DNA from: Ferrimonas balearica DSM 9799
GTDB taxonomy: Bacteria > Pseudomonadota > Gammaproteobacteria > Enterobacterales > Shewanellaceae
Length of the DNA: 64,000 nt
NCBI RefSeq assembly: GCF_000148645.1
Contig: NC_014541.1
Location: forward strand, 2,813,139-2,877,138
Reading direction: 5' to 3'
The notes below the pieces were generated by a model. That model ran no database searches. It was not told the DNA's origin and saw only the letters and a list, made by a program, of their open reading frames with translations. Position numbers and translations under genes: made by a program. Shown one piece after another: positions 50,398-58,715 of this stretch. Numbering within the stretch: the stretch's first letter is position 1; the number at the start of each line of letters is the position of its first letter.

Positions 50398-50763
50398 ATG
50401 AAGCAAAACCAAGCGGTTATTCGAATTAAAAACTTGCGCCTGCGCACCTACATCGGCATCAACGACGATGAGGTGCAAAACAAGCAGGATGTGATCATCA
50501 ATGCTGAGATCCATTACTGCGCCGACCGGGCCCGAAACAGCGACGATATGGACGACGCACTGAACTACCGCACCATCACCAAGAAGATCATTAAACTGGT
50601 GGAGATGAACCGCTTTTCTCTGCTGGAAAAGCTCACCAGTGATGTGCTGGCCATCGCCAGCGAGCACCATTGGGTGGATTACGCCCGGGTGGAGATCGAC
50701 AAACCGCATGCTCTACGCTTTGCCGACTCCGTGTCTTTGCAATTGAGCTACGAACGCAGCTAA
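50398..50763 (+). CDS. folX: dihydroneopterin triphosphate 2'-epimerase
   Basis: FolX epimerises 7,8-dihydroneopterin triphosphate to the monapterin form and belongs to the FolB fold. The 121-aa protein closely matches E. coli FolX (120 aa): [45 protein letters not shown] and [16 protein letters not shown]. In Pseudomonas and E. coli the product tetrahydromonapterin supports phenylalanine hydroxylase. GGAG lies 5 nt before the ATG. yfcH follows, as in E. coli. Confidence 0.94.
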   Translation: MKQNQAVIRIKNLRLRTYIGINDDEVQNKQDVIINAEIHYCADRARNSDDMDDALNYRTITKKIIKLVEMNRFSLLEKLTSDVLAIASEHHWVDYARVEIDKPHALRFADSVSLQLSYERS

Positions 50764-50774
50764 GTGAGGTCACC

Positions 50775-51674
50775 GTGAAGCTGTTGATCACCGGCGGCAC
50801 CGGCTTTATCGGTCGGGCCCTGATTGCCCGACTGGCGCCCAGTCACGACATCACGGTGCTGACCCGAAACCCGGAGCGCGCTCTGGCCATTCTCGGGGGC
50901 GGCATCGTGCCGCTGCGCTCACTGGCGACGTTGACCAACCTCGATGCTTTCGATGGCGTCATCAACCTGGCCGGCGAACCCATTGCGGATGGCCGTTGGA
51001 CCACCCAGCGCAAGCGCGAGATCTGCGACAGCCGCTGGCAGTTGACCGAGTCTCTGGTGCGCCTGCACCAGGCCGGTTCCAACCCGCCTTCGGTCTGGAT
51101 CAACGCCTCCGCCATTGGCATTTATGGGCCCCGCGATGCCACCCCGGTAGACGAGCAGACCCCCATCGCCGCGATGGGGTTTGCCGAACAGGTGTGTGAG
51201 CGCTGGGAGGCCATCGCCCGACGCGTTGCAGACCAAACCCGCCAATGCGTGGTGCGTATCGGCCTGGTGATGCATCCGGACGGCGGTGCCCTGAAGAAGA
51301 TGTTGCCAGCGTTCCGGCTTGGTCTTGGCGGGCCCCTGGGGGATGGCCAGCAGATGATGTCCTGGATCCACCTTCAGGACCTGGTATCGATGCTGTGCTA
51401 CCTATTGGAGCACGACCATTGCCGCGGGGTGTTTAACGGCACCGCCCCTCACCCCGTCAACAACAAAGCGTTCAGCCAGGCGCTGGGGCAGGCGCTGGGC
51501 AGGCCGGCATTTCTGCCTGCACCCGCTCCGGTATTGCGCCTGGCACTGGGTGAGATGAGCAACCTGCTGCTGACCGGTCAGGCGGTGCTGCCCAATGCCG
51601 CCGAGGCCGCCGGATTCCAGTTTGAGTACCCCAAGCTGGAGGGCGCCCTCGCCGCCATGTTCAGTCGCGCCTGA
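50775..51674 (+). CDS. yfcH: YfcH, TIGR01777-family NAD-dependent epimerase
   Basis: A 299-aa extended-SDR protein. The start is GTG (GAGG 6 nt upstream). The Rossmann motif is ITGGTGFIGRAL and the family phrases INLAGEPI, INASAIGIYG and PVDEQTP are visible. The substrate is unknown. It lies 11 nt after folX, so it may act on a pterin or related nucleotide, though this is speculative. Its 3' end overlaps the convergent ybbP gene by 14 bp. Confidence 0.92.
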   Translation: MKLLITGGTGFIGRALIARLAPSHDITVLTRNPERALAILGGGIVPLRSLATLTNLDAFDGVINLAGEPIADGRWTTQRKREICDSRWQLTESLVRLHQAGSNPPSVWINASAIGIYGPRDATPVDEQTPIAAMGFAEQVCERWEAIARRVADQTRQCVVRIGLVMHPDGGALKKMLPAFRLGLGGPLGDGQQMMSWIHLQDLVSMLCYLLEHDHCRGVFNGTAPHPVNNKAFSQALGQALGRPAFLPAPAPVLRLALGEMSNLLLTGQAVLPNAAEAAGFQFEYPKLEGALAAMFSRA

Positions 51675-54135
51675 GCAACGCGGCGCAGTTCTGCGCCAAC
51701 AGCCGGCGACAGGCAAACCGGCCCATCAGGCCAATCAGAATCGCCCCAAGCACCGGCGTCAGGGCCCACCATAACCAGTGGGCCTGTACCACCAGGTTGA
51801 ACACCTGGGTTTTCAGCAGGTAGAGGGTCAGTTCGGCCACCATTACCGCCATCAGTCCGGCCAGGGCGCCAAGAATCATAAACTCCCAATTAACCGCACT
51901 GCGCAACAGCCGCCCCGGCGCACCGAGGGTGCGCATAATCGCCAGTTCCTGGCGGCGGGAAGCCATACCCGCTTCGGTCTGGGCCAGCAACACCAGCGCC
52001 GAGGCCACCACCACCACCAGTAACACCAGACTGAGGGCCAGCGAGACCTGATCGATCACCCCGCGAAGCTGTTCAATCAAGGCACCGACATCGATCACCG
52101 ATACCGTCGGGAACTGTCGAATCAACTCACCCACCAGTTCCGGTTGACCCTCCGGGTGGTAGAAACTGGCGATGTAGGTGGCGACAAAGGGCTCCAGCAC
52201 CGCGGGCGGGAAAATCATAAAGAAGTTCGGCTGCATGGTTTCCCAGTTCACCTGGCGCAGGCTGGTGACCGTGACACTGAACTCACGCCCATCGATGGTG
52301 AAGCTCAGGCTGTCCCCCAGACCAATGCCGAGACGCTCAGCCACCCGCGCTTCCACCGACACCTCATCACGGCTGTCGGCACCATACCACTGCCCGGCCA
52401 CCACAGGGTTGTTGGGCGGCAGCTCAGTGCGATAGGTCAGATTCAGTTCCCGACCGATGCCACGCGGCCCCTGCGGCTCCTCCTCATCCTCCTTAGTGAC
52501 CCGCCGCTGGACGGTTTCTCCGTTGATGGCGGAGAGTCGACCGCGGATCACCGGGTACAGATCGGTTGCCCGTACCTGGCGCTCCGCCAGAAAGGTTTCC
52601 AGCGCCGCGGTATCCTCTGGGGCGATGTTCACCAGGAAGTGGTCCGGAGTGTTCTGTGGCAGCTGCGCCTGCCAATCACTGAGCAGGTCCTGGCGCAAGG
52701 CGAGAATGGTTAACAGCAGCATCAGTGCGACAGAGAACCCCACCAGCTGCAACGCGTTGTCAGAAGCCCGACGCCGCAATCCGGCCAACGCCAGCTTCAG
52801 CGGGCTGGCCGTGGCCATCCCCAGTTGGCGGCCACTGCGCAGCAGCAACAGCCCCACCAACGCGAGCAATCCACCCAGGACCAGTGCACCGATGATCAGC
52901 ACCAGAGTCATCTTCCAACTGCCGCTGTAAAGCCACGCCAGCAAAGACAGGGCCGTCAGGGCCAGCAAGCCATTGAGCCCCGCCCCCCAGCGAGCCGGCC
53001 CGATGTCCTGACGCAGCACCCGCATCGGCGGCACCGACAGCAGGCGCAACAGGGGATAGAGGGTAAAGCCAAAGCCCGCTATCACACCGGTCCCCGCACC
53101 GAGTGCCAACGGTCGCCACGGGAAAGCGTCCATCGCCGTACTGCCAAATTCCGCTGGCAGCAGCTGAATCATCCCCTGCGCCGCCAACCAACCCAAGCCC
53201 AAACCCGCCACAATACTGAGCAGGGTCACCAGGGCGAGGTGAGACACAAAGATGGTACGAACCTGGCCATGGCTGGCGCCCAGGGTTTTAAACATTGCTA
53301 CCACGTCATAGTGGCGTTGGCAGTATCGGCGGGCGGCGACCCCAATGGCGGCACAGGCCAGGGCAATGCCCAGCAATGCAGACAGCAGCAGAAACTGCTC
53401 TGCGCGACCGATGGCGCGCGCCAGAGGCGACTCCTGAGAACGCACATCCACCAACCGTTGTGATGTGGTCAGACGGGGCTCAAGAAACCGCTCCAGCTCG
53501 GCGATGGCGGATTCCCGGCCAGCGAACTGATATCGCCACTGCAGGCGGCTACCGGGCTGAATCACACCGGTCTGTGCCACATCATCCAGTCGCATCAGCA
53601 CCACCGGTGCCGAGGCGAAAACATTGAAGCCCGCATCGGGCAATCGGTTAATCACCCCTTCAAGGCGGAAAATCCCCTCTCCCACCTCGCCCTCTTCGGC
53701 ACTCTGGAGCCAACTGGCCAATCGCCGGTCAAGCCAGAGGCTGCCCGCACTGGGCAGAGCACCGGTCCTCGGTGTCATCATCTCGATGTCACCCCGCAGC
53801 GGGTATCCGTCTGACACCGCTTTGATGGTGACCAGCTGCAACTCGTCTCCGGCAAACAGCATCGACTGGAACTCCAGCGTGGTCGCCACGGCCACCCCCA
53901 GGTTGCGGGCCTGCTCAAGCCAGGCCGGGTCGACCTCCTGCGGGGAGTTCAAAATGCGGTCAGCCGCCAGGAACGTGGCAGCCTGGTGGTCGATGGCGCG
54001 TTTGAGCCGGTCGGACACCAGTCCCAGACCGCTGACGGCGGTCACCGCCAGAATCAGCGCTGCCGCAATCAAGCGGAGCTGGCCGCGCGCCAACTCGCGG
54101 CGAAACAGGCGCCAGGCCAAGGGAAGACTCGTCAT
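51661..54135 (-). CDS. ybbP: ABC transporter permease YbbP
   Basis: An 824-aa permease of the MacB/FtsX-type superfamily. The N-terminal helix (LRLIAAALILAVTAVSGLGLV) is followed by a large extracytoplasmic domain. A central group of membrane helices comes next, then a second extracytoplasmic domain and a C-terminal group near residues 700-800. With YbbA it forms an ABC transporter encoded next to tesA in E. coli. It probably acts in periplasmic lipid or protein handling rather than classical uptake. Its start overlaps the ybbA stop by 4 nt, with GGAGG just upstream. Confidence 0.92.
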   Translation of the reverse strand: MTSLPLAWRLFRRELARGQLRLIAAALILAVTAVSGLGLVSDRLKRAIDHQAATFLAADRILNSPQEVDPAWLEQARNLGVAVATTLEFQSMLFAGDELQLVTIKAVSDGYPLRGDIEMMTPRTGALPSAGSLWLDRRLASWLQSAEEGEVGEGIFRLEGVINRLPDAGFNVFASAPVVLMRLDDVAQTGVIQPGSRLQWRYQFAGRESAIAELERFLEPRLTTSQRLVDVRSQESPLARAIGRAEQFLLLSALLGIALACAAIGVAARRYCQRHYDVVAMFKTLGASHGQVRTIFVSHLALVTLLSIVAGLGLGWLAAQGMIQLLPAEFGSTAMDAFPWRPLALGAGTGVIAGFGFTLYPLLRLLSVPPMRVLRQDIGPARWGAGLNGLLALTALSLLAWLYSGSWKMTLVLIIGALVLGGLLALVGLLLLRSGRQLGMATASPLKLALAGLRRRASDNALQLVGFSVALMLLLTILALRQDLLSDWQAQLPQNTPDHFLVNIAPEDTAALETFLAERQVRATDLYPVIRGRLSAINGETVQRRVTKEDEEEPQGPRGIGRELNLTYRTELPPNNPVVAGQWYGADSRDEVSVEARVAERLGIGLGDSLSFTIDGREFSVTVTSLRQVNWETMQPNFFMIFPPAVLEPFVATYIASFYHPEGQPELVGELIRQFPTVSVIDVGALIEQLRGVIDQVSLALSLVLLVVVVASALVLLAQTEAGMASRRQELAIMRTLGAPGRLLRSAVNWEFMILGALAGLMAVMVAELTLYLLKTQVFNLVVQAHWLWWALTPVLGAILIGLMGRFACRRLLAQNCAALLRRD

Positions 54136-54830
54136 ACCGCCTCCAGCTGGCCAGCGTTCATGGTGACCTGGCGCTGACAACGCTTAGCGAGGTTGAGGTC
54201 ATGGGTCACCAACACCAGCGTGGTGCCCTGTTCTCGGTTCAACTCGAACAACAGGTTTTCAACGGTATCGCTGTTGGTGTGGTCGAGGTTCCCCGTAGGC
54301 TCATCCGCGAACAGGATGGCCGGTCGCGTGGCGAACGCCCGGGCAATCGCCACACGCTGCTGCTCACCGCCTGACAGTTGATTGGGGAAGTGTTCCAGAC
54401 GTTCGGTCAGCCCCACGCGCTGCAACAGCGCCTCAGCGGTCGCCCGGGCTCCGTCATGGCCAGCCAGCTCCAGCGGCAACATCACATTTTCAAGGGCGGT
54501 CAGACTGTCCACCAGCATAAAGGACTGGAAGATAAACCCGACCTTCTGTCCCCGCAGTGCCGCACGTTGCTCCTCATCAAGCTGGTGCAGGGGGGAGCCG
54601 GCCAGCCAGATCTCTCCGTCCGTGGCGCGGTCTAACCCGGCCAGTAACGCCAGCAGTGTCGATTTGCCCGCACCAGAGGGGCCAATGACCGCCAGAGACT
54701 CACCGTGCTTGACTTCGAGATCGACCCCTTTAAGGATCGATAACGAGCCGTCGAGCGTATCAACGTCCCGACGCAATTGACGAACAACAATGGCCTGGTC
54801 AGGTGAGACAGTGGATAAAGGAGTGGACAT
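54132..54830 (-). CDS. ybbA: ABC transporter ATPase YbbA
   Basis: A 232-aa LolD-type ATPase. Walker A is GPSGAGKST (about residue 52), signature LSGGEQQRVAIARA, Walker B ILFADEPTGNLD, and switch His in VTHDLN. It supplies ATP hydrolysis for YbbP. The start at MSTPLSTVSPDQ gives an extra N-terminus relative to E. coli; the SD (AAGGA) is about 10 nt away. Its ATG overlaps the tesA ATG on the other strand. Confidence 0.94.
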   Translation of the reverse strand: MSTPLSTVSPDQAIVVRQLRRDVDTLDGSLSILKGVDLEVKHGESLAVIGPSGAGKSTLLALLAGLDRATDGEIWLAGSPLHQLDEEQRAALRGQKVGFIFQSFMLVDSLTALENVMLPLELAGHDGARATAEALLQRVGLTERLEHFPNQLSGGEQQRVAIARAFATRPAILFADEPTGNLDHTNSDTVENLLFELNREQGTTLVLVTHDLNLAKRCQRQVTMNAGQLEAV

Positions 54831-55431
54831 GGTGCGGCGATCCTTGCTGATTTTGATGTTGTGTTTATACCAGCCCGGAGCGTGGGCCGATCAGCCTTCC
54901 ATTCTAATACTGGGAGACAGCCTCAGTGCAAGCTACGGAATGAGTGAAGCGGAAGGTTGGGTAAAAAAATTGCAACAAAATCTGCCCGATGCCCAGATCA
55001 TCAACGCCTCCGTCAGTGGTGAAACCAGTGGTGGCGGGTTGAGACGACTGCCGGGTCTGCTACAACAGCATCAGCCGGATTGGGTGTTTGTGGAGTTGGG
55101 GGGGAATGACGGCTTGCGTGGCTTTCAGCCCACCATCACCGAGAACAATATCGAGCAGCTGATTACCCTCAGCAAAGCGTCAGGCGCCCAGGTGTTGCTT
55201 TCCGAAGTTATGGTGCCACCCAACTACGGCCGCCGATACGCGGAGCGTTTCCAGCAGATCTATCATGGACTGGCGAAGGAACACGAGGTGGAACTGGTGC
55301 CCTTCTTTATGACTGAGATCGCCACCGACCCCAACCTGATGCAGGCCGATGGCATCCACCCCAACCGGGAAGCACAAGGTCGGATCGCCGCCTTCCTGCT
55401 GCCCTGGTTTGAACAGGCGATTGCCGAGTAA
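54829..55431 (+). CDS. tesA: multifunctional acyl-CoA thioesterase I / lysophospholipase L1
   Basis: TesA is a periplasmic SGNH hydrolase that hydrolyses acyl thioesters, lysophospholipids and small peptides. The 200-aa precursor has a signal peptide (about residues 1-20, ending GAWA). The nucleophile is Ser31 in ILGDSLSASYG, with block III GGND and the catalytic Asp/His in DGIHPN. AAAGGAG precedes the ATG. It is divergent from ybbA, as in E. coli. Confidence 0.96.
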   Translation: MVRRSLLILMLCLYQPGAWADQPSILILGDSLSASYGMSEAEGWVKKLQQNLPDAQIINASVSGETSGGGLRRLPGLLQQHQPDWVFVELGGNDGLRGFQPTITENNIEQLITLSKASGAQVLLSEVMVPPNYGRRYAERFQQIYHGLAKEHEVELVPFFMTEIATDPNLMQADGIHPNREAQGRIAAFLLPWFEQAIAE

Positions 55432-55480
55432 ATCGATACCCCTGTCGGTTGGTACCCGTCATCGAGCCGACATCAATTGT

Positions 55481-55517
55481 AAAAAGAGAAGCCACCCGAC
55501 CGGGTGGCTTCTCTTTT
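55481..55517 (+). terminator. tesA terminator
   Basis: An AGAGAAGCCACCCG/CGGGTGGCTTCTCT stem with A and T flanks. The loop is only 2 nt if fully paired. Confidence 0.85.
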
Positions 55518-55629
55518 CGTCTCTGAGGCGTTACCACCGCATCACCTGGTGAATCTCAGCCGTTGTACACGCTGCCCAAGGTGCCCCTTTGGCAAGGCTC
55601 CCTGAAGCGTAACGGCTGAAGTGCGCCAC
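55518..55629. other. non-coding stretch with a possible RNA stem
   Basis: The segment has an outer dyad CAGCCGTT/AACGGCTG (about 55557-55616) enclosing GC-rich half-stems. It may be structured RNA or a relic of the repeat array; I see no ORF. Confidence 0.3.
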
Positions 55630-55770
55630 AAAAAAAGCCACCCTGACGGATGGCTCCTTAACCGCATCGGTTGGGATGCGCCATAAAAAAAGCCACCCTT
55701 ACGGATGGCTCCTTAACCGCATCGGTTGGGATGCGCCATAAAAAAAGCCACCCTTACGGATGGCTTTTTT
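55630..55770 (-). repeat. three tandem terminator units at the end of the tRNA operon
   Basis: Three copies of a 55-bp unit begin at 55630, 55685 and 55740 (the last is partial). Each contains a GCCATCCG...GGTGGC hairpin and seven T on the minus strand. They lie just beyond the last tRNA gene, so transcripts that pass one site meet two more. Confidence 0.85.
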
Positions 55771-55779
55771 CAGAATAAT

Positions 55780-55855
55780 TGGCGTCCCCTAGGGGATTCG
55801 AACCCCTGTTACCGCCGTGAAAGGGCGGTGTCCTAGGCCTCTAGACGAAGGGGAC
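55780..55855 (-). tRNA. tRNA-Glu(TTC), copy 1
   Basis: 76 nt including an encoded CCA end. Acceptor GTCCCCT pairs with AGGGGAC; the anticodon loop reads CTTTCAC with anticodon TTC, and the T-arm is GGTTCGAATCCC. This is the promoter-distal end of the array, directly before the stacked terminators. All nine Glu copies appear identical. Confidence 0.97.
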
Positions 55856-55911
55856 CCCGGACTCACCGTTTAGTCTCTGGTGATAAGAGTGATTGCCGAA
55901 ACAACCAAAAT

Positions 55912-55990
55912 TGGTGGAGCTAACGGGTGGTGCGACACTCGCTCGAACCGCCTTTTGTTAGGTCCAATCGGTTGCCGAAACAACCAAAAT
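55912..55990 (-). pseudogene. tRNA-Ala 3'-end remnant, copy 1
   Basis: On the minus strand this ends TTAGCTCCACCA like a tRNA-Ala acceptor end and contains a broken T-arm (GGTTCGAGCGAG). The anticodon and D-arms are missing. It is followed by the same spacer as the intact Ala genes. Confidence 0.65.
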
Positions 55991-56066
<76 letters not shown>

Positions 56067-56072
56067 AGGATT

Positions 56073-56148
56073 TGGTGGGCGATACCGGGCTTGAACCAGT
56101 GACCCCCTGCTTGTAAGGCAGGTGCTCTCCCAACTGAGCTAATCGCCC
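56073..56148 (-). tRNA. tRNA-Val(TAC), copy 1
   Basis: 76 nt with encoded CCA. Acceptor GGGCGAT pairs with ATCGCCC; the anticodon stem-loop CCTGCCTTACAAGCAGG shows anticodon TAC. Matches the valU/X/Y type near gltX in E. coli. It lies 6 nt from the neighbouring Ala gene. Confidence 0.97.
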
Positions 56149-56198
56149 AAATCCAGGTTGGCGTGCTGATATAAAGGCGTATCAACATACCGAATAAG

Positions 56199-56274
56199 TG
56201 GCGTCCCCTAGGGGATTCGAACCCCTGTTACCGCCGTGAAAGGGCGGTGTCCTAGGCCTCTAGACGAAGGGGAC
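56199..56274 (-). tRNA. tRNA-Glu(TTC), copy 2
   Basis: Same 76-nt gene as copy 1, offset by exactly 419 bp; part of a tandem duplicate block. Confidence 0.97.
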
Positions 56275-56330
56275 CCCGGACTCACCGTTTAGTCTCCGGT
56301 GATAAGAGTGATTGCCGAAACAACCAAAAT

Positions 56331-56409
56331 TGGTGGAGCTAACGGGTGGTGCGACACTTGCTCGAACCGCCTTTTGTTAGGTCCAATCGGTTGCCGAAAC
56401 AACCAAAAT
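56331..56409 (-). pseudogene. tRNA-Ala 3'-end remnant, copy 2
   Basis: Nearly identical to remnant copy 1 (one visible base change, GACACTTG for GACACTCG), again offset by 419 bp. Confidence 0.65.
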
Positions 56410-56485
<76 letters not shown>

Positions 56486-56491
56486 AGGATT

Positions 56492-56567
56492 TGGTGGGCG
56501 ATACCGGGCTTGAACCAGTGACCCCCTGCTTGTAAGGCAGGTGCTCTCCCAACTGAGCTAATCGCCC
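56492..56567 (-). tRNA. tRNA-Val(TAC), copy 2
   Basis: Same gene as Val copy 1 within the duplicated block. Confidence 0.97.
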
Positions 56568-56617
56568 AAATCCAGGTTGGCGTGCTGATATAAAGGCGTA
56601 TCAACATACCGAATAAG

Positions 56618-56668
56618 TGGCGTCCTGTTCGGATGCGCCCCGCTACCGTCGTGCTAATTCCGCGGTGT
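56618..56668 (-). pseudogene. eroded tRNA-Glu remnant
   Basis: Starting TGGCGTCC like the 3' end of tRNA-Glu, it aligns with the T-arm, variable and anticodon-stem region (CTACCGTCGTG for TTACCGCCGTG; CGCGGTGT for GGCGGTGT) but carries many changes and lacks the 5' half. It sits where a Glu gene would be expected. Confidence 0.6.
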
Positions 56669-56716
56669 ACAAACACTGCAACTCGACCGAAGCGTCTGCC
56701 CTAAGGCAAGAATGCG

Positions 56717-56792
56717 TGGCGTCCCCTAGGGGATTCGAACCCCTGTTACCGCCGTGAAAGGGCGGTGTCCTAGGCCTCTAGACGAAGGGGAC
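56717..56792 (-). tRNA. tRNA-Glu(TTC), copy 3
   Basis: Intact Glu gene beside the eroded remnant, followed by the common spacer GGACTCACCGTTTAGTCTC. Confidence 0.97.
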
Positions 56793-56848
56793 CCCGGACT
56801 CACCGTTTAGTCTCCGGTGATAAGAGTGATTGCCGAAACAACCAAAAT

Positions 56849-56924
<76 letters not shown>

Positions 56925-56930
56925 AGGATT

Positions 56931-57006
56931 TGGTGGGCGATACCGGGCTTGAACCAGTGACCCCCTGCTTGTAAGGCAGGTGCTCTCCCAACTGAGCTAA
57001 TCGCCC
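56931..57006 (-). tRNA. tRNA-Val(TAC), copy 3
   Basis: Intact Val gene, 6 nt from Ala copy 3. Confidence 0.97.
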
Positions 57007-57057
57007 AAATCCAGGTTGGTGTGCTGATATAAAGGCGTATCAACAAACCATAAATAG

Positions 57058-57133
57058 TGGCGTCCCCTAGGGGATTCGAACCCCTGTTACCGCCGTGAAA
57101 GGGCGGTGTCCTAGGCCTCTAGACGAAGGGGAC
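57058..57133 (-). tRNA. tRNA-Glu(TTC), copy 4
   Basis: Intact Glu gene at the start of a Val-Glu block without Ala. Confidence 0.97.
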
Positions 57134-57172
57134 CCCGGACTCACCGTTTAGTCTCTGGTGATAAGAGAAAAG

Positions 57173-57248
57173 TGGTGGGCGATACCGGGCTTGAACCAGT
57201 GACCCCCTGCTTGTAAGGCAGGTGCTCTCCCAACTGAGCTAATCGCCC
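57173..57248 (-). tRNA. tRNA-Val(TAC), copy 4
   Basis: Intact Val gene with a different 3'-side spacer (GAGAAAAG) from the Ala-linked Val copies. Confidence 0.97.
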
Positions 57249-57294
57249 TTATTCGTGTCGACAGCTCGCCTAAGCAAACCATCTGAGAATAAAG

Positions 57295-57370
57295 TGGCGT
57301 CCCCTAGGGGATTCGAACCCCTGTTACCGCCGTGAAAGGGCGGTGTCCTAGGCCTCTAGACGAAGGGGAC
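57295..57370 (-). tRNA. tRNA-Glu(TTC), copy 5
   Basis: Intact Glu gene, end of a Val-Ala-Glu block in transcription order. Confidence 0.97.
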
Positions 57371-57426
57371 CCCGGACTCACCGTTTAGTCTCTGGTGATA
57401 AGAGTGATTGCCGAAACAACCAAAAT

Positions 57427-57502
<76 letters not shown>

Positions 57503-57508
57503 AGGATT

Positions 57509-57584
57509 TGGTGGGCGATACCGGGCTTGAACCAGTGACCCCCTGCTTGTAAGGCAGGTGCTCTCCCAACTGAGCTAATCGCCC
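57509..57584 (-). tRNA. tRNA-Val(TAC), copy 5
   Basis: Intact Val gene, 6 nt from Ala copy 4. Confidence 0.97.
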
Positions 57585-57634
57585 AAATCCAGGTTGGTGT
57601 GCTGATATAAAGGCGTATCAACATACCGAATAAG

Positions 57635-57710
57635 TGGCGTCCCCTAGGGGATTCGAACCCCTGTTACCGCCGTGAAAGGGCGGTGTCCTAGGCCTCTAGA
57701 CGAAGGGGAC
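57635..57710 (-). tRNA. tRNA-Glu(TTC), copy 6
   Basis: Intact Glu gene; with Val copy 6 and Glu copy 7 it repeats copies 4/4/5 at a distance of exactly 577 bp. Confidence 0.97.
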
Positions 57711-57749
57711 CCCGGACTCACCGTTTAGTCTCTGGTGATAAGAGAAAAG

Positions 57750-57825
57750 TGGTGGGCGATACCGGGCTTGAACCAGTGACCCCCTGCTTGTAAGGCAGGT
57801 GCTCTCCCAACTGAGCTAATCGCCC
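57750..57825 (-). tRNA. tRNA-Val(TAC), copy 6
   Basis: Intact Val gene in the second Val-Glu block, flanked by the same spacers as Val copy 4. Confidence 0.97.
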
Positions 57826-57871
57826 TTATTCGTGTCGACAGCTCGCCTAAGCAAACCATCTGAGAATAAAG

Positions 57872-57947
57872 TGGCGTCCCCTAGGGGATTCGAACCCCTG
57901 TTACCGCCGTGAAAGGGCGGTGTCCTAGGCCTCTAGACGAAGGGGAC
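57872..57947 (-). tRNA. tRNA-Glu(TTC), copy 7
   Basis: Intact Glu gene; the plus-strand spacer that follows is shortened and leads into an Ala remnant. Confidence 0.97.
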
Positions 57948-57984
57948 CCCGGACTCACCGTTTAGTCTCTGGTGATAAGAGAAT

Positions 57985-58063
57985 TGGTGGAGCTAACGGG
58001 TGGTGCGACACTCGCTCGAACCGCCTTTTGTTAGGTCCAATCGGTTGCCGAAACAACCAAAAT
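57985..58063 (-). pseudogene. tRNA-Ala 3'-end remnant, copy 3
   Basis: Third copy of the 79-bp Ala-like fragment, again directly next to an intact Ala gene. Confidence 0.65.
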
Positions 58064-58139
<76 letters not shown>

Positions 58140-58145
58140 AGGATT

Positions 58146-58221
58146 TGGTGGGCGATACCGGGCTTGAACCAGTGACCCCCTGCTTGTAAGGCAGGTGCTC
58201 TCCCAACTGAGCTAATCGCCC
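58146..58221 (-). tRNA. tRNA-Val(TAC), copy 7
   Basis: Intact Val gene, the most promoter-proximal Val. Confidence 0.97.
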
Positions 58222-58271
58222 AAATCCAGGTTGGTGTGCTGATATAAAGGCGTATCAACATACCGAATAAG

Positions 58272-58347
58272 TGGCGTCCCCTAGGGGATTCGAACCCCTG
58301 TTACCGCCGTGAAAGGGCGGTGTCCTAGGCCTCTAGACGAAGGGGAC
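58272..58347 (-). tRNA. tRNA-Glu(TTC), copy 8
   Basis: Intact Glu gene next to a diverged spacer (58348-58442) that is unique in the array. Confidence 0.97.
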
Positions 58348-58442
58348 CCCGGACTCACCGTTTAAGCTCTGGTGATATGAGCAGCATCTTGTCGATGCGA
58401 CACCACCGTCATTGACCATGGTGCTTGCCCGAAGGCAAATAG

Positions 58443-58518
58443 TGGCGTCCCCTAGGGGATTCGAACCCCTGTTACCGCCGTGAAAGGGCGGTGTCCTAGG
58501 CCTCTAGACGAAGGGGAC
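58443..58518 (-). tRNA. tRNA-Glu(TTC), copy 9
   Basis: Intact Glu gene, second in transcription order. A GGGGCCGC/GCGGCCC hairpin lies between it and Ala copy 6. Confidence 0.97.
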
Positions 58519-58557
58519 CCGGACAACAAGGGCCGCGTTGGCGGCCCCTTAGAAAGT

Positions 58558-58633
<76 letters not shown>

Positions 58634-58678
58634 AACTCTCTTGGCGCTTCAGGGGGCGTCCCCTTCAGTGCGAGGCGC

Positions 58679-58707
58679 ATTTTAGGTAGCCCCCCTAAGA
58701 GAGTCAA
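58679..58707 (-). promoter_or_regulatory. tRNA array promoter
   Basis: On the minus strand: TTGACT, 17-nt spacer, TAAAAT, followed by the GC-rich discriminator GCGCCTCGC. This is a strong sigma70 promoter with the feature that makes stable-RNA promoters sensitive to ppGpp. It begins 9 bp past the gltX stop codon. Confidence 0.8.
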
Positions 58708-58715
58708 CACGTTTT

